64,000 nt of DNA from Oscillatoriales cyanobacterium (GCA_004292955.1 RDXX01000029.1:1-64000), one strand, 5' to 3'; counted from the stretch's first letter, positions 18,890 to 27,662 are shown. Numbers and translations are program-made. The notes: a model not told the origin generated them from the letters alone.

Positions 18890-19030
18890 TTCGTTGCCTC
18901 TTCCTTTTCTCCTCTTCTCTTCCTTCTCTCCTCCTGCCTCTTCCCCCTTCCTCCCTCCCCTTGTCCCCTCCGCCTTCCCCCTTCCCTGAAAATTTATCCG
19001 TTACATCCCGTACATTGCCCGTTGCCGAAC
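18890..19030 (-). repeat. Polypurine/polypyrimidine dispersed repeat with 35-bp core
   Basis: A long CT-rich tract (18894-18987) is followed by a 35-bp core at 18996-19030. On the minus strand the core begins GTTCGGCAACGGGCAATGTA. The same core (34 of 35 bases), also flanked by purine tracts, lies inside lnt at 22218-22252. This repeat fills the spacer between yifB and the HIT gene. Confidence 0.75.
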
Positions 19031-19043
19031 TTCGTTAACACCC

Positions 19044-19391
19044 ATGACAACCCAAGAAACGCTTTTCAGCAAAATCATCCGCAAAGAGATTCCCGCAGAC
19101 ATCGTTTATGAGGACGACTTAGCCCTCGCCTTCAGAGATATCAATCCGCAAGCGCCAGTCCACATCCTCGTCATTCCCAAAAAACCTATTCCCAAATTAG
19201 CCGATGCCGAATCGGGAGATCATGCCCTCATGGGACACCTGCTGCTGACTGTAAAACGGGTAGCCGAACAACTCGGACTCAGTAACGGCTATCGCGTCGT
19301 GATTAATACCGGCAATGACGGTGGCCAAACCGTAGATCACCTGCACCTTCACATTCTCGGCGGACGGCACATGAAGTGGCCCCCAGGCTAA
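19044..19391 (+). CDS. HIT-family (HINT-like) nucleotide hydrolase
   Basis: The 115-residue protein has the histidine-triad motif [10 protein letters not shown] near the C-terminus, preceded by [11 protein letters not shown], and the N-terminal [18 protein letters not shown]. Length and order match HINT purine nucleoside phosphoramidases, which cleave AMP-amine bonds. The ATG at 19044 gives the usual N-terminus. It is monocistronic, with a hairpin terminator downstream. Confidence 0.9.
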   Translation: MTTQETLFSKIIRKEIPADIVYEDDLALAFRDINPQAPVHILVIPKKPIPKLADAESGDHALMGHLLLTVKRVAEQLGLSNGYRVVINTGNDGGQTVDHLHLHILGGRHMKWPPG

Positions 19392-19430
19392 AGGCTAATT
19401 TTTAGGCACAATTTACGAACTCATCCTCAG

Positions 19431-19477
19431 AAACCCGGTTTATGGCAATTGCAAAGCGCCTTATGAACCGGGTTTTT
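19431..19477 (+). terminator. Rho-independent terminator after the HIT gene
   Basis: AACCCGGTT (19432-19440) pairs with AACCGGGTT (19466-19474) and runs into TTTTT. The loop of about 25 bases is long. The same AACCCGG/CCGGGTT hairpin type is widespread in related genomes as a repeat, so it could be a repeat reused as a terminator. Confidence 0.45.
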
Positions 19478-19604
19478 AGTTGATGAATCCGGTTGATTGC
19501 GGATTCTGGAGAATTTAGTGCGATCGCCACATCCGTGAGAACATAAATAACTTCTTGAATAGAGCCGATACTCCTCAAGCATCAATGATTTGATTCTCGT
19601 TCTA

Positions 19605-19650
19605 CAACCGTCAACAGTCAACCGTCAACAGTCAACTGTCAACAGTCAAT
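19605..19650. repeat. Heptamer tandem repeat (GTCAACA/GTCAACT)
   Basis: Six or so imperfect 7-bp units of the form CAACNGT lie upstream of psbA. It is the same unit family as at 14222, 24636 and 26885, seen in the opposite orientation. Confidence 0.8.
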
Positions 19651-19916
19651 CCACCTAGGATATGTAAACAAATATTAAAATTCATCTGCTCAATCGCCAA
19701 TTAAGATATGTTTAACTATAAAGAAGTTTGACCTCAACAAAAATAATTTGACTTAACTGCTGAACCAACCTACAGAATAAAGATTCAGCTCTTCTGCCCG
19801 CTTTATTTTAACCGTATTTATTCTGTAATATTACTTTGCAAACAGCCACAAAAATTCATCAAGAATCAAGTTATGTAAAGGATTATAAATTTATTCAAAT
19901 ATAAGCACTAATCCCT

Positions 19917-19945
19917 TTGCAAACTGTTGTGAATAGTGTTACTAA
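19917..19945 (+). promoter_or_regulatory. Candidate psbA promoter
   Basis: TTGCAA at 19917-19922 and TACTAA at 19940-19945 are separated by 17 bases and lie about 60 bases upstream of the psbA ATG. This is a group-1 sigma-type arrangement. No strong Shine-Dalgarno precedes the ATG, as is common for cyanobacterial psbA. Confidence 0.4.
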
Positions 19946-20006
19946 TATAAGCGTGGAGATTTCCACAACAGAACGTTGAAAATTCAATTAAGCAATCATA
20001 AAACAA

Positions 20007-21089
20007 ATGACAACAACCGTACAGCGTCGCGAAAGCGGCAACGTTTGGGAACGGTTCTGCGAGTGGGTAACTAGCACCGATAACCGGATTTATGTTGGTT
20101 GGTTTGGGACAATCATGATCCCAACTCTGCTGACCGCAACCACCTGCTACATCATTGCCTTTGTAGCAGCTCCTCCTGTGGATATTGACGGCATCCGCGA
20201 ACCAGTTGCTGGTTCCTTGATGTTCGGCAATAACCTGATCAGTGGTGCTGTTGTTCCTTCGTCTAATGCGATCGGGCTTCACTTCTATCCCATCTGGGAA
20301 GCAGCCTCTTTAGACGAATGGTTGTACAACGGCGGCCCTTACCAGCTCGTCATTTTCCACTTCCTCATCGGCATTTTTTGCTACATGGGCCGCCAGTGGG
20401 AACTGAGCTATCGCTTAGGAATGCGTCCTTGGATCTGCGTAGCCTACTCTGCACCTGTGGCATCTGCTACCGCAGTATTTTTGATTTACCCGATCGGGCA
20501 AGGCAGCTTTTCTGACGGAATGCCCCTGGGTATCAGCGGCACATTCAACTTCATGATCGTGTTCCAAGCCGAGCACAACATCCTAATGCACCCCTTCCAT
20601 ATGTTGGGAGTTGCTGGTGTCTTCGGCGGTGCTTTGTTTTCTGCCATGCACGGTTCTTTAGTAACATCTTCTTTGGTTCGCGAGACAAGTGAAAGCGAAT
20701 CGCTAAACTACGGTTACAAATTTGGTCAAGAAGAAGAAACCTACAACATCGTTGCAGCCCACGGCTACTTCGGTCGTTTGATCTTCCAATATGCAAGTTT
20801 TAACAACAGCCGTTCCTTGCACTTCTTATTAGGTGCGTGGCCAGTTGTCGGCATCTGGTTTACCGCTTTAGGTATTTCCACGATGGCGTTTAACCTCAAC
20901 GGTTTCAACTTCAATCAATCGATTATCGACTCCCAAGGTCGCGTCATCAATACTTGGGCTGATGTCATCAACCGCGCCAACTTGGGTATGGAAGTTATGC
21001 ACGAGCGCAACGCTCACAACTTCCCCCTCGACTTGGCCGCCGGTGCTGTCACCCCAGTAGCATTGGTTGCTCCTTCCATCAACGGCTAA
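20007..21089 (+). CDS. psbA: Photosystem II reaction-centre protein D1
   Basis: D1 binds the primary donor, the quinone QB and the manganese cluster in the thylakoid membrane. The 360-residue sequence is complete. It has Tyr161 (YZ), Asp170, Glu189, His190, His198 (P680 ligand), His215 and His272 (iron), Ser264 (QB pocket), and His332, Glu333, His337 and Asp342 (manganese cluster). The C-terminal extension after Ala344 ([16 protein letters not shown]) is removed by CtpA. Residue 130 is Gln (MGRQWELS), as in the low-light D1:1 form; Glu is typical of high-light forms. Other psbA copies are expected elsewhere in the genome. It is transcribed alone and followed by a strong terminator. Confidence 0.99.
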   Translation: MTTTVQRRESGNVWERFCEWVTSTDNRIYVGWFGTIMIPTLLTATTCYIIAFVAAPPVDIDGIREPVAGSLMFGNNLISGAVVPSSNAIGLHFYPIWEAASLDEWLYNGGPYQLVIFHFLIGIFCYMGRQWELSYRLGMRPWICVAYSAPVASATAVFLIYPIGQGSFSDGMPLGISGTFNFMIVFQAEHNILMHPFHMLGVAGVFGGALFSAMHGSLVTSSLVRETSESESLNYGYKFGQEEETYNIVAAHGYFGRLIFQYASFNNSRSLHFLLGAWPVVGIWFTALGISTMAFNLNGFNFNQSIIDSQGRVINTWADVINRANLGMEVMHERNAHNFPLDLAAGAVTPVALVAPSING

Positions 21090-21107
21090 ATTTAGCTGTT
21101 GATTAAT

Positions 21108-21141
21108 AAAAAGCGCTCTCTCCAAATGAGGGCGCTTTTTG
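21108..21141 (+). terminator. Rho-independent terminator of psbA
   Basis: AGCGCTCTC (21112-21120) pairs with GAGGGCGCT (21128-21136) with one G-U pair and a 7-base loop, followed by TTTTGTTTT. Confidence 0.85.
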
Positions 21142-21210
21142 TTTTGGAAAGCATAAATTAAGAGATTTATTTTTGATATTGTTTCCGCTACACTGACCAG
21201 AATCAAATTG

Positions 21211-21268
21211 GTTTGTAGTGAGGACTTTAGTCCGCATCCAAGAAAGGACTAAAGTCCTCACTACAAAC
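21211..21268. repeat. Perfect 23-bp inverted repeat
   Basis: GTTTGTAGTGAGGACTTTAG plus TCC at 21211-21233 is exactly complementary to 21246-21268, across a 12-base loop. A degenerate relative (GTGAGGACTTGAGTT...) lies near 33811-33860. Confidence 0.8.
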
Positions 21269-21300
21269 CTTTATGATATGATATATTGATTAAGAATTAT

Positions 21301-21408
21301 TATAGCCTTTCTCAAAAAGGTGAGGTATGACTGACAGGTTATATAACCACTGAAACCAAGAGGGCTGAAGCCCAACAACGTCCGCGAATCTTTCTGAGAA
21401 CCGCTATA
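21301..21408. mobile_element. MITE-like element, copy C
   Basis: It begins TATAGCCTTTCTCAAAAAGG followed by TGAGGTATG and ends with TTTCTGAGAACCGCTATA. The interior has GAGGGCTGAAGCCCAACAAC, shared with copy B. It ends directly before the lnt start region, so it may carry or shift the lnt promoter. Confidence 0.65.
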
Positions 21409-21430
21409 TATTTAATTGGTAATCATCAAA

Positions 21431-23236
21431 GTGGCGATATTTAAAAGACTTAAATTTGAAAAACTCGCGGTTGAGAAATCTCAAATATTAGGCGGGGCGA
21501 TCCTCTTCGAGGGCTTCGCTAACGCATTTTTCAGCGGCATTTTGATGGCATTGACAACAGCACCATTCAATGCTTGGCTATTGGCTTGGGTAGCATTAGC
21601 ACCCCTGTGGGTTTTGGTTGTCAGTTATGAACGAGCAATAATCACAGAAAAAAAACAAAAAGTTCTTCCTTCTTTCCTATTCATTCTTCCTCCTTCCTTC
21701 TTCCTTCTTCCTGCTCTCTGGGGAATCGGCTATCACGGATTAGCCATATCTTGGATTATGGGAATACACCCAATGACTTGGTTGGGAGTTCCTTGGTGGC
21801 CCAGTTTGGCGATCGCACTTTTTTGCTGGGCATTCATCACCCTCTGGGGAGCCGGATTAGTCACTGTTTGGGCGTGGCTATTTATAATTCTCAACTCCCT
21901 CACTTTACCACGCAAAAATCCTCTTCTTATTCTTAACTCCCCCCCTTTACAAGGGGGGGCAGGGGGGGGTAGATCTAAATTATCAGGGTTGGCCCGCGTG
22001 TTAATTGGTACAGCTTTGTGGTGCGCCTTAGAAAGTATTTGGAGTATGGGTTCGCTGTGGTGGACATCACTATCATACACCCAAAGCCCGCACAACTTAG
22101 CCATATTGCACCTCGGTCAACTCTCCGGGCCCAGCGCAGTAACAGCGGCAATTGTAGCAGTAAATGGCTTAATTGCTGAAGCTTTTATCGCAGGAAGAAG
22201 GAAGAAGGAAGAGGGAAGTTCGGCAACGAGCAATGTACGGGATGTAACGGATGGGAGGAAGGAGGAGGGAAGAAAGAAGAAGGGAGAAGGAAGATGGAAG
22301 AAGTGGGTTGCTTATATTTTGCCTGCGGGTTTATTTTTAGTTTTGCATATTGTCGGCTGGAGTTTGTACAATCGCCCGTTAATTCAAGAGGCGGGAACAG
22401 GATTAAAAATTGGGATTATTCAAGGCAATATTCCTAACGAGATTAAGTTTGACTCAGGTGGTTGGCGGCGCGCTTTGGAAGGTTACACGGCTGGATATAA
22501 GGAGTTAGCTGACAGAGGAGTAGATGCTGTGTTGCTTCCAGAGACGGCTTTGCCTTTTATCTGGACAAACGAGTATCAACGTTCTACTCTTTCTTTTTAC
22601 CAAGCGATTCTCCAACGCGGTGTTCTGGCTTGGGTTGGAGGATTCGGACAGGAAGGAGATAGCATGACTAATAGCTTATTGGCGATCGACAAAACAGGAG
22701 AAATTGTCAGCCGGTATGATAAACTCAAGCTAGTGCCCTTAGGCGAATACATCCCTTTTTACGAAATCTTAGGCGGCATTATTAATCGGCTGTCTCCCTT
22801 AGATACTCATTTAGTACCAGGGAACTCAAAACAATGGTTTAATACGCCGTTTGGCCACGCTATTGTCGGAATTTGTTACGATTCAGCGTTTGCTGAAGTT
22901 TTCCGATATCAGGCGGCAAATGGAGGTGAATTTATACTCACAGCTTCCAACAATGCCCATTACAAACCGCCAATGCTGGCTCAGCATCACGCTTTGGATG
23001 TGATGCGGGCCATTGAAACTGATAGATGGGCTGCGATCGCAACTAATACAGGTTATTCTGCTTTTGTAAATCCTCGCGGCGAGACGATTTGGAAGTCTGG
23101 AATTAATACCTATGAAGTCCGAGATGCTACTATTTATCGGCGGCAAACTCGGACTTTGTACGTGCGGTGGGGAGATTGGCTGACGCCTTTATTGTTGGTT
23201 TTAGCTGGGTTAATGTGGTTAATTGCTAGAAATTAA
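21431..23236 (+). CDS. lnt: Apolipoprotein N-acyltransferase Lnt, with repeat-derived insertions
   Basis: Lnt adds the third acyl chain to lipoproteins in the cytoplasmic membrane. The N-terminal half has several membrane segments. The C-terminal half is a nitrilase-like domain with the Glu (VLLPETALPF), Lys (YDKLKLVPLGEYIPF) and Cys (VGICYDSAF) triad. I prefer the GTG at 21431 (MAIFKRLKFEK); a TTG at 21416 adds five residues. The protein (601 residues) is much longer than typical Lnt. The excess is explained by three low-complexity stretches encoded by genomic repeats: KVLPSFLFILPPSFFLLP, NSPPLQGGAGGGRSK, and a Lys/Arg/Gly/Glu-rich stretch near 260-296. All keep the frame and fall between conserved blocks, so the enzyme is probably functional. 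Confidence 0.9.
   Translation: MAIFKRLKFEKLAVEKSQILGGAILFEGFANAFFSGILMALTTAPFNAWLLAWVALAPLWVLVVSYERAIITEKKQKVLPSFLFILPPSFFLLPALWGIGYHGLAISWIMGIHPMTWLGVPWWPSLAIALFCWAFITLWGAGLVTVWAWLFIILNSLTLPRKNPLLILNSPPLQGGAGGGRSKLSGLARVLIGTALWCALESIWSMGSLWWTSLSYTQSPHNLAILHLGQLSGPSAVTAAIVAVNGLIAEAFIAGRRKKEEGSSATSNVRDVTDGRKEEGRKKKGEGRWKKWVAYILPAGLFLVLHIVGWSLYNRPLIQEAGTGLKIGIIQGNIPNEIKFDSGGWRRALEGYTAGYKELADRGVDAVLLPETALPFIWTNEYQRSTLSFYQAILQRGVLAWVGGFGQEGDSMTNSLLAIDKTGEIVSRYDKLKLVPLGEYIPFYEILGGIINRLSPLDTHLVPGNSKQWFNTPFGHAIVGICYDSAFAEVFRYQAANGGEFILTASNNAHYKPPMLAQHHALDVMRAIETDRWAAIATNTGYSAFVNPRGETIWKSGINTYEVRDATIYRRQTRTLYVRWGDWLTPLLLVLAGLMWLIARN
21662..21722 (+). repeat. CT-rich repeat tract inside lnt
   Basis: A polypyrimidine tract of CTTCCTTC-type units encodes LPSFLFILPPSFFLLPALW within the membrane part of Lnt. 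The composition is the same as the intergenic CT tract at 18894-18987. Confidence 0.6.
21936..21972 (+). repeat. CCCCCCTTTACAAGGGGGG-type palindromic repeat inside lnt
   Basis: The palindrome and the following GCAGGGGGGG tract are translated as SPPLQGGAGGG. The same unit family lies in aroE (31546-31738), in the methyltransferase gene (42305-42392) and between atpA and the gamma gene (55376-55475). Confidence 0.75.
22190..22305 (+). repeat. Purine-rich repeat with 35-bp core inside lnt
   Basis: Purine tracts flank a core at 22218-22252 that matches 18996-19030 (opposite strand) at 34 of 35 positions. It is read in frame as part of Lnt (SSATSNVRDVTDG with Lys/Glu-rich flanks). Confidence 0.8.
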
Positions 23237-23548
23237 CGTTAGGCGGAAGCTATAGCATTTCGATCTCCATATGAGGTACTCATGGGCATAGGGCATAGGG
23301 CATGAGTTACTGGTTATTGGTTATTAGAACGAACAAGAAACATAAGACAAATAAGCTCCGAGGCATTTAAATTGCACGTCCGAATAAAGTTAAACTTTTG
23401 TGGGGCGGGAATCCTGCCCGCCGTAAAAATACAATTTAAATGCACAAAAGCGTAACCAATCACCAATGACTAACGCTCGACAACCAATGACCAATAACCA
23501 ATAACTAATAACCAATAACCAATAACCAATGACTAATCACTAATGACT
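23237..23548. repeat. Intergenic repeats: half MITE, GGGCATA array and CCAATAA/CCAATGA heptamers
   Basis: A left MITE end (TATAGCATTTCGATCTCCAT, 23251-23270) is not matched by a right end. It is followed by GGGCATA units (23284-23304), a GGGCGGGAATCCTGCCCGCC palindrome (23403-23422), and a long array of ACCAATAACCAATGA-type heptamers (23452-23543). No gene is seen between the convergent lnt and bestrophin genes. Confidence 0.7.
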
Positions 23549-24457
23549 TTAATGCTCTTTTGCCCGAGCATGAACGCTAGGAGATAAAGTAATTAAATCG
23601 TTGATATTGCGCTGCATAGTAGCACAAATATTATCCAAAGGCAAATCATTGGCATCGTGTCCAAAAGGATTTTCAATTTCAATGCCGATTTCTTCGATAC
23701 CGAACAAAGCAAAACTAATTAAAGCTACCACAGGGCCTGTCCCCCAAGTTAACTCCTTCACCATTTGAAAAGGCAGTGCCAAGCAGTAAAGCAAGAGTAG
23801 CTGTTTGAGATGAATCGCGTAAGCAAGAGGCATCGGAGTTCTCAAAATCCGCTCGCAACCGCTCAAGGCCTCAATCATGTTATTTACTAACTGATTCATC
23901 GCAGTTAGCCGATAGACATCGAGGTTATTTGCCTCGTACTGTATCGTCAAATAATCCCCAATCCAAAAAGCAATTTCGAGGGGAGGATTGTTCATCTTTT
24001 TGAGATTCTCATACTGTTGGGGTAGTACGTAAGGCTCTATTTCTGAGCTAATTGGTTCTTGGCGCAAGTGCAATTTCATTGCTATGGCAAAAGCCACTAA
24101 TAATCGCAAAGTAGACTTTTTTTTCGCTAAATCATCCGGTTCTCGATCGCTAATAGATACCCAGATTTGACGTGCCAAATTTCTGACTGCAATAATTAAG
24201 GTTCCCCAGCACCTCCGGCCTTCCCAAAATCGATCGTAAGCTGTATTTGTCCGAAACACTAACAATAAGCCGAGGACTATACTGGGAACAATGCTTGATA
24301 GGATGGGCAAGGATACTGGGAAGTTAAAAAAGTACAGTACCGAAATCAACAACCCAAAACTAGCGCACAGCATGACGCGGCGCCAAATGAAAAAAATGAT
24401 CGACCCTTGAAACTGGAAGGCAACTTTAAACCAGGGCCGCTTTTCTGTAATCATCAC
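23549..24457 (-). CDS. Bestrophin-family anion channel (UPF0187)
   Basis: The 302-residue protein begins with RPWFKVAFQFQGSIIFFIWRR. It has hydrophobic segments at about 28-75 and 210-245, and the bestrophin hallmark LLVFRTNTAYDRFWEGRRCWG near 68-88. The C-terminal region contains EEIGIEIENPFGHDANDLPLD, the typical cytosolic acidic motif. Bacterial members form pentameric ion channels. In cyanobacteria and algae, bestrophin-like proteins are linked to chloride or bicarbonate flux at thylakoids; the ion here is not known. Confidence 0.85.
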   Translation of the reverse strand: MMITEKRPWFKVAFQFQGSIIFFIWRRVMLCASFGLLISVLYFFNFPVSLPILSSIVPSIVLGLLLVFRTNTAYDRFWEGRRCWGTLIIAVRNLARQIWVSISDREPDDLAKKKSTLRLLVAFAIAMKLHLRQEPISSEIEPYVLPQQYENLKKMNNPPLEIAFWIGDYLTIQYEANNLDVYRLTAMNQLVNNMIEALSGCERILRTPMPLAYAIHLKQLLLLYCLALPFQMVKELTWGTGPVVALISFALFGIEEIGIEIENPFGHDANDLPLDNICATMQRNINDLITLSPSVHARAKEH

Positions 24458-24635
24458 AATCTCCTGTTAAAATAAAATCCAGCACTGGGGACTGTATGGG
24501 CGTGACAAATGCCTGCTAGACATTGTTTTCAGATGCGATCGCACTTTCACCGAATAGCAAGGGTTTGAAGCCCTTACTCAGGTCGGCAGATTGTGATAAG
24601 AACCGAGTTTAAATCTCCGTTATTATCACTTCGCT

Positions 24636-24668
24636 GTCAACTGTCAACTGTCAACTGTCAACTGTTCA
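24636..24668. repeat. Heptamer tandem repeat (TGTCAAC)
   Basis: Four to five near-perfect 7-bp units lie in the 350-base spacer between the bestrophin gene and recJ. The rest of the spacer shows no gene. Confidence 0.85.
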
Positions 24669-24805
24669 CCACGCTGCTTTTATCCGCACAACCTTCGGAT
24701 TTTACCGAAAAAACTCATCTTTGCGATCGATCGCCAATCTAATATTGATTTCATTAGACACTTAATTAGGTAAGATTGGTTATGTATCTTTAGACCTCAG
24801 CTTCC

Positions 24806-26881
24806 GTGCCAGAGCTACCGACATCTGTACCCCCGCATTCTCCCCGATTGCCGAACCAACGGTGGCAAATTTATTCGCCTCAACCACAGCAAGCCGAACA
24901 GTTTGCCAATGAAATCGGTTTGTCATGCTTGCTAGCACAGGTACTTATTAATCGCGGTATCGATTCTCTCGAAGAAGTGCAAGGGTTTATCGAACCGGAA
25001 TCTCTGGTTTTGCCGGCGCCACTGGATGAATTTCCCGATTTGGCTGCGAGTGTCAAATTGTTGCGGGAGGCGATTTCAACAGGTCAGAAAATTGCGATTT
25101 GCGGCGACTACGATGCTGACGGGATGACGAGCACGGCTTTGTTGCTGCGAGCTCTGAGGGCTTTGGGCGCGAATGTTGATTATGCGATTCCCAGCCGGAT
25201 GCACGAAGGTTACGGGATTAACGATCGCATTGTAGAAGAATTTCATGCCGAAGGTGTGGCTCTGATTCTGACGGTAGACAACGGGATTGCAGCCTATGGC
25301 CCAGTTGCCAGAGCGCGAGAACTCGGTGTAAAAGTTATTATTACAGACCACCACGATTTGCCGCCAAAACTGCCCCCGGCTGATGCTATTCTCAACCCAA
25401 AATTAATTGCGGAATCTTCGCCCTATCGCGGTTTGGCTGGAGTAGGCGTTGCCTATGTTTTGGCGATTACTTTGGCTCAAGATTTGAAGAAAGTTGGCGG
25501 GTTGGTGAATCCGCTGCTGGAATTATTTACCTTGGGAACTATTGCAGATTTGGCGCCTCTGACAGGAGTTAACCGCCGCTGGGTAAAGCGGGGTTTGCGA
25601 CTTTTGCCTCACTCGCAATTAGCCGGAGTTCAAGCTTTGATTCAGGTGGCGGGAGTGCAGCCTGCAAGTGCGGAAAATTTACCTCTTTTTAATTCAAAAA
25701 CTCAAGCTAACAATACCTTAAAGCCTGAAGATATTGGTTTTCGGCTGGGCCCGCGGATTAATGCTGTGGGGCGGCTGGCTGACCCTCAAATTGTGATAGA
25801 GTTGCTCACAACGGACGATCGCGAATTGGCACTCAAAAACGCGATGCAGTGCGAACAAATAAATCAGCGCCGTCAGGAGTTGTGTCAGGAAATTGAGCAG
25901 GAAGCGATTGCTTGGTGCGAGAAAAGTGCGCTCAATTTACAGCAGGAACGAGTTTTAGTTGTCGTGCAGCCCGGTTGGCACCACGGGGTGATTGGGATTG
26001 TAGCATCTCGGTTGCTCGAACGTTACGGCGTACCCGTTTTTATCGGTACTTTTGAGGATGAGGGTGGCGAAACGGGTAATATCATCCGGGGTTCGGCGAG
26101 GGGAATTCCTGAATTTAATGTATTTGACGGGCTGAATTTTTGCGCGGATTTATTAACTAAATTTGGCGGACATAAGGCGGCTGGGGGTTTTTCGATGCCT
26201 GCCAAGAATCTTGAACAATTCCGCAAGCAACTGTCAATTTTTGCGAATCAATGTTTGCAGCCGGAACACCTCAAGCCGTTGGTTTCAGTAGATGTGCGAG
26301 CGGATTTGGCTGAGATTAATCTTGACCTTTACCGACAAATTGATGCTCTAGAACCTTGCGGGATTGAAAATAAGGCTCCTGTATTTTGGACGCCTAATGT
26401 TTGTATTACTGAACAAAAAATTGTTGGTAAGGGAGGTCATGTTAAACTAACTGCAACTCAAGATGAAAAAGGTTCGGCTAGTTTGAAGGGGATTGCGTGG
26501 CGTTGGGGTGAATATTTTCCGTTGCCTCGGCGGGTTGATATTGCGTACCGCTTGCGGGAAAATAGTTTTAATGGCAAGACTTCGGTTGAGTTGGAATTGT
26601 TGGGTGTCCGCTTAGTGGCCAGTGCTGCTAGTTCGAGGCCGTCGGTGTTTGGAAAAGTTGAGTTTGATTATTGCGATCGCACTTATTCTTGTAGTCTGTC
26701 TCCCGCCGGTTCTCAAGAGGAATTGAGAATTCGCAATTCTCAAGGGCAAGTTTTGGTTGTTGAACCTGGACAAAGCATGGGTTTGTTGGGTAACTCCCGC
26801 CAGGATGCTAGGGAAGTCGATGTATCTCTACCTTTTTTCGAGAATTTGATTCAAACGGCTAAACACGCCCTCGGTATTTGA
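24806..26881 (+). CDS. recJ: Single-strand-specific 5'-3' exonuclease RecJ
   Basis: RecJ degrades single-stranded DNA in recombination and mismatch repair. The 691-residue protein has the DHH-family motifs AICGDYDADGMTSTALLLRA (about 92-111), LTVDNGI and VIITDHHDLPP. The DHHA1 domain has FGGHKAAGGFSM near 455. An OB-like region follows. The start is GTG at 24806; the short proline-rich N-terminus before RWQIYSPQ is family-variable. It is transcribed alone. Confidence 0.93.
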   Translation: MPELPTSVPPHSPRLPNQRWQIYSPQPQQAEQFANEIGLSCLLAQVLINRGIDSLEEVQGFIEPESLVLPAPLDEFPDLAASVKLLREAISTGQKIAICGDYDADGMTSTALLLRALRALGANVDYAIPSRMHEGYGINDRIVEEFHAEGVALILTVDNGIAAYGPVARARELGVKVIITDHHDLPPKLPPADAILNPKLIAESSPYRGLAGVGVAYVLAITLAQDLKKVGGLVNPLLELFTLGTIADLAPLTGVNRRWVKRGLRLLPHSQLAGVQALIQVAGVQPASAENLPLFNSKTQANNTLKPEDIGFRLGPRINAVGRLADPQIVIELLTTDDRELALKNAMQCEQINQRRQELCQEIEQEAIAWCEKSALNLQQERVLVVVQPGWHHGVIGIVASRLLERYGVPVFIGTFEDEGGETGNIIRGSARGIPEFNVFDGLNFCADLLTKFGGHKAAGGFSMPAKNLEQFRKQLSIFANQCLQPEHLKPLVSVDVRADLAEINLDLYRQIDALEPCGIENKAPVFWTPNVCITEQKIVGKGGHVKLTATQDEKGSASLKGIAWRWGEYFPLPRRVDIAYRLRENSFNGKTSVELELLGVRLVASAASSRPSVFGKVEFDYCDRTYSCSLSPAGSQEELRIRNSQGQVLVVEPGQSMGLLGNSRQDAREVDVSLPFFENLIQTAKHALGI

Positions 26882-26884
26882 TCT

Positions 26885-27019
26885 TCAGTTGACAGTTGAC
26901 AGTTGACAGTTGACAGCTACCTCTACCTGGAAGTCCGAGGATTGAAGCAATGAATAGTCTTATTTTAATTTCTCCCTCACTCGTGTTCCGGCTTTCAACC
27001 AATTCTTTCTGGTAAACCT
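26885..27019 (+). repeat. Dispersed repeat, copy B: heptamer array plus about 100-bp conserved block
   Basis: CAGTTGA heptamers (26885-26916) run into CTACCTCTACCTGGAAGTCC, GAGGATTGAAGCAATGAATA, ATTTTAATTTCTCCC and GGCTTTCAACCAATTCTTTC. It parallels copy A at 14222-14364 and likewise directly follows a stop codon. Confidence 0.75.
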
Positions 27020-27190
27020 AATTCATCGGGGTGAAATTTAGGGAAAATTCGCCCGCACAAAAACAGGTACAAGCCCCCAACACGAAGGTTAGGATCGAAT
27101 CGACAATTTGAGACCAAAATTCAACCTCGCAGATTTACTGCGCTGCAAGTCAATAGACAAGATTGCAAAAGTCCTTTTAATCAAATTTTG

Positions 27191-27254
27191 GGACGGGCTA
27201 GAAGCCCATCCCACAAGAAAAAAGATTTTTGTGGGATGGGCTTCTAGCCCGTCC
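27191..27254. repeat. Perfect 24-bp palindrome with 16-base loop
   Basis: GGACGGGCTAGAAGCCCATC plus CCAC is exactly complementary to 27231-27254. The arms share GGGATGGGC with the palindromes at 16641 and 42972. It lies in the otherwise empty spacer between recJ and psb30. Confidence 0.8.
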
Positions 27255-27339
27255 TAACTATAGTGGCGATCGATCTTTGGGAATTTTGAATTTTAAATTA
27301 TCCAAAACTTCCAAGTATCGATCGCCAGCCGTGGTATAA

Positions 27340-27480
27340 TTACAGGTCGCCGCCTTTAGCTGCCAACAGAAAAATCACGATCGGGCCAGAAAGCACGACT
27401 GCTGCCAGTAAAGCTACCTGAACAATAAGTTGCAAGTTTACAGGGCCTCCGCCGTTAAAAAGATCCGTTAAAAAGTCCAT
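27340..27480 (-). CDS. psb30: Photosystem II protein Psb30 (Ycf12)
   Basis: A 46-residue protein with one membrane helix: N-terminal MDFLTDLFNGGGPVNLQLI, a hydrophobic core VQVALLAAVVLSGPIVIFLL and a short polar end AAKGGDL. The SGPIVIFLL and terminal G-L pattern match Ycf12/Psb30, a peripheral low-molecular-mass subunit of photosystem II next to PsbJ and cytochrome b559. A perfect AGGAGG lies 3 bases before the ATG on the minus strand (27484-27489). The upstream region contains no other gene, so it is transcribed alone. Confidence 0.85.
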   Translation of the reverse strand: MDFLTDLFNGGGPVNLQLIVQVALLAAVVLSGPIVIFLLAAKGGDL

Positions 27481-27662
27481 GTGTCCTCCTGACTGTAGTT
27501 AGTAAGTCTAGATTGTTGAATGAGAAAATCCGCTTCTGATTTTACCGGGCGATCGACCCTCTTTTTTAAGGAAGTTTACAAAATTCAACAAAATGTAAAG
27601 AACGATCGACCTGCGGGCGATCGCAAATTCGGCTAAAAAACCCTGAGTTTGGGCGATCGTAA

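Noticed and set aside
23452-23543. Regular short repeats that could suggest a CRISPR array
   Set aside because: Units are 7 bp with no spacers and no cas genes nearby; this is a heptamer tandem repeat like several others in the window.
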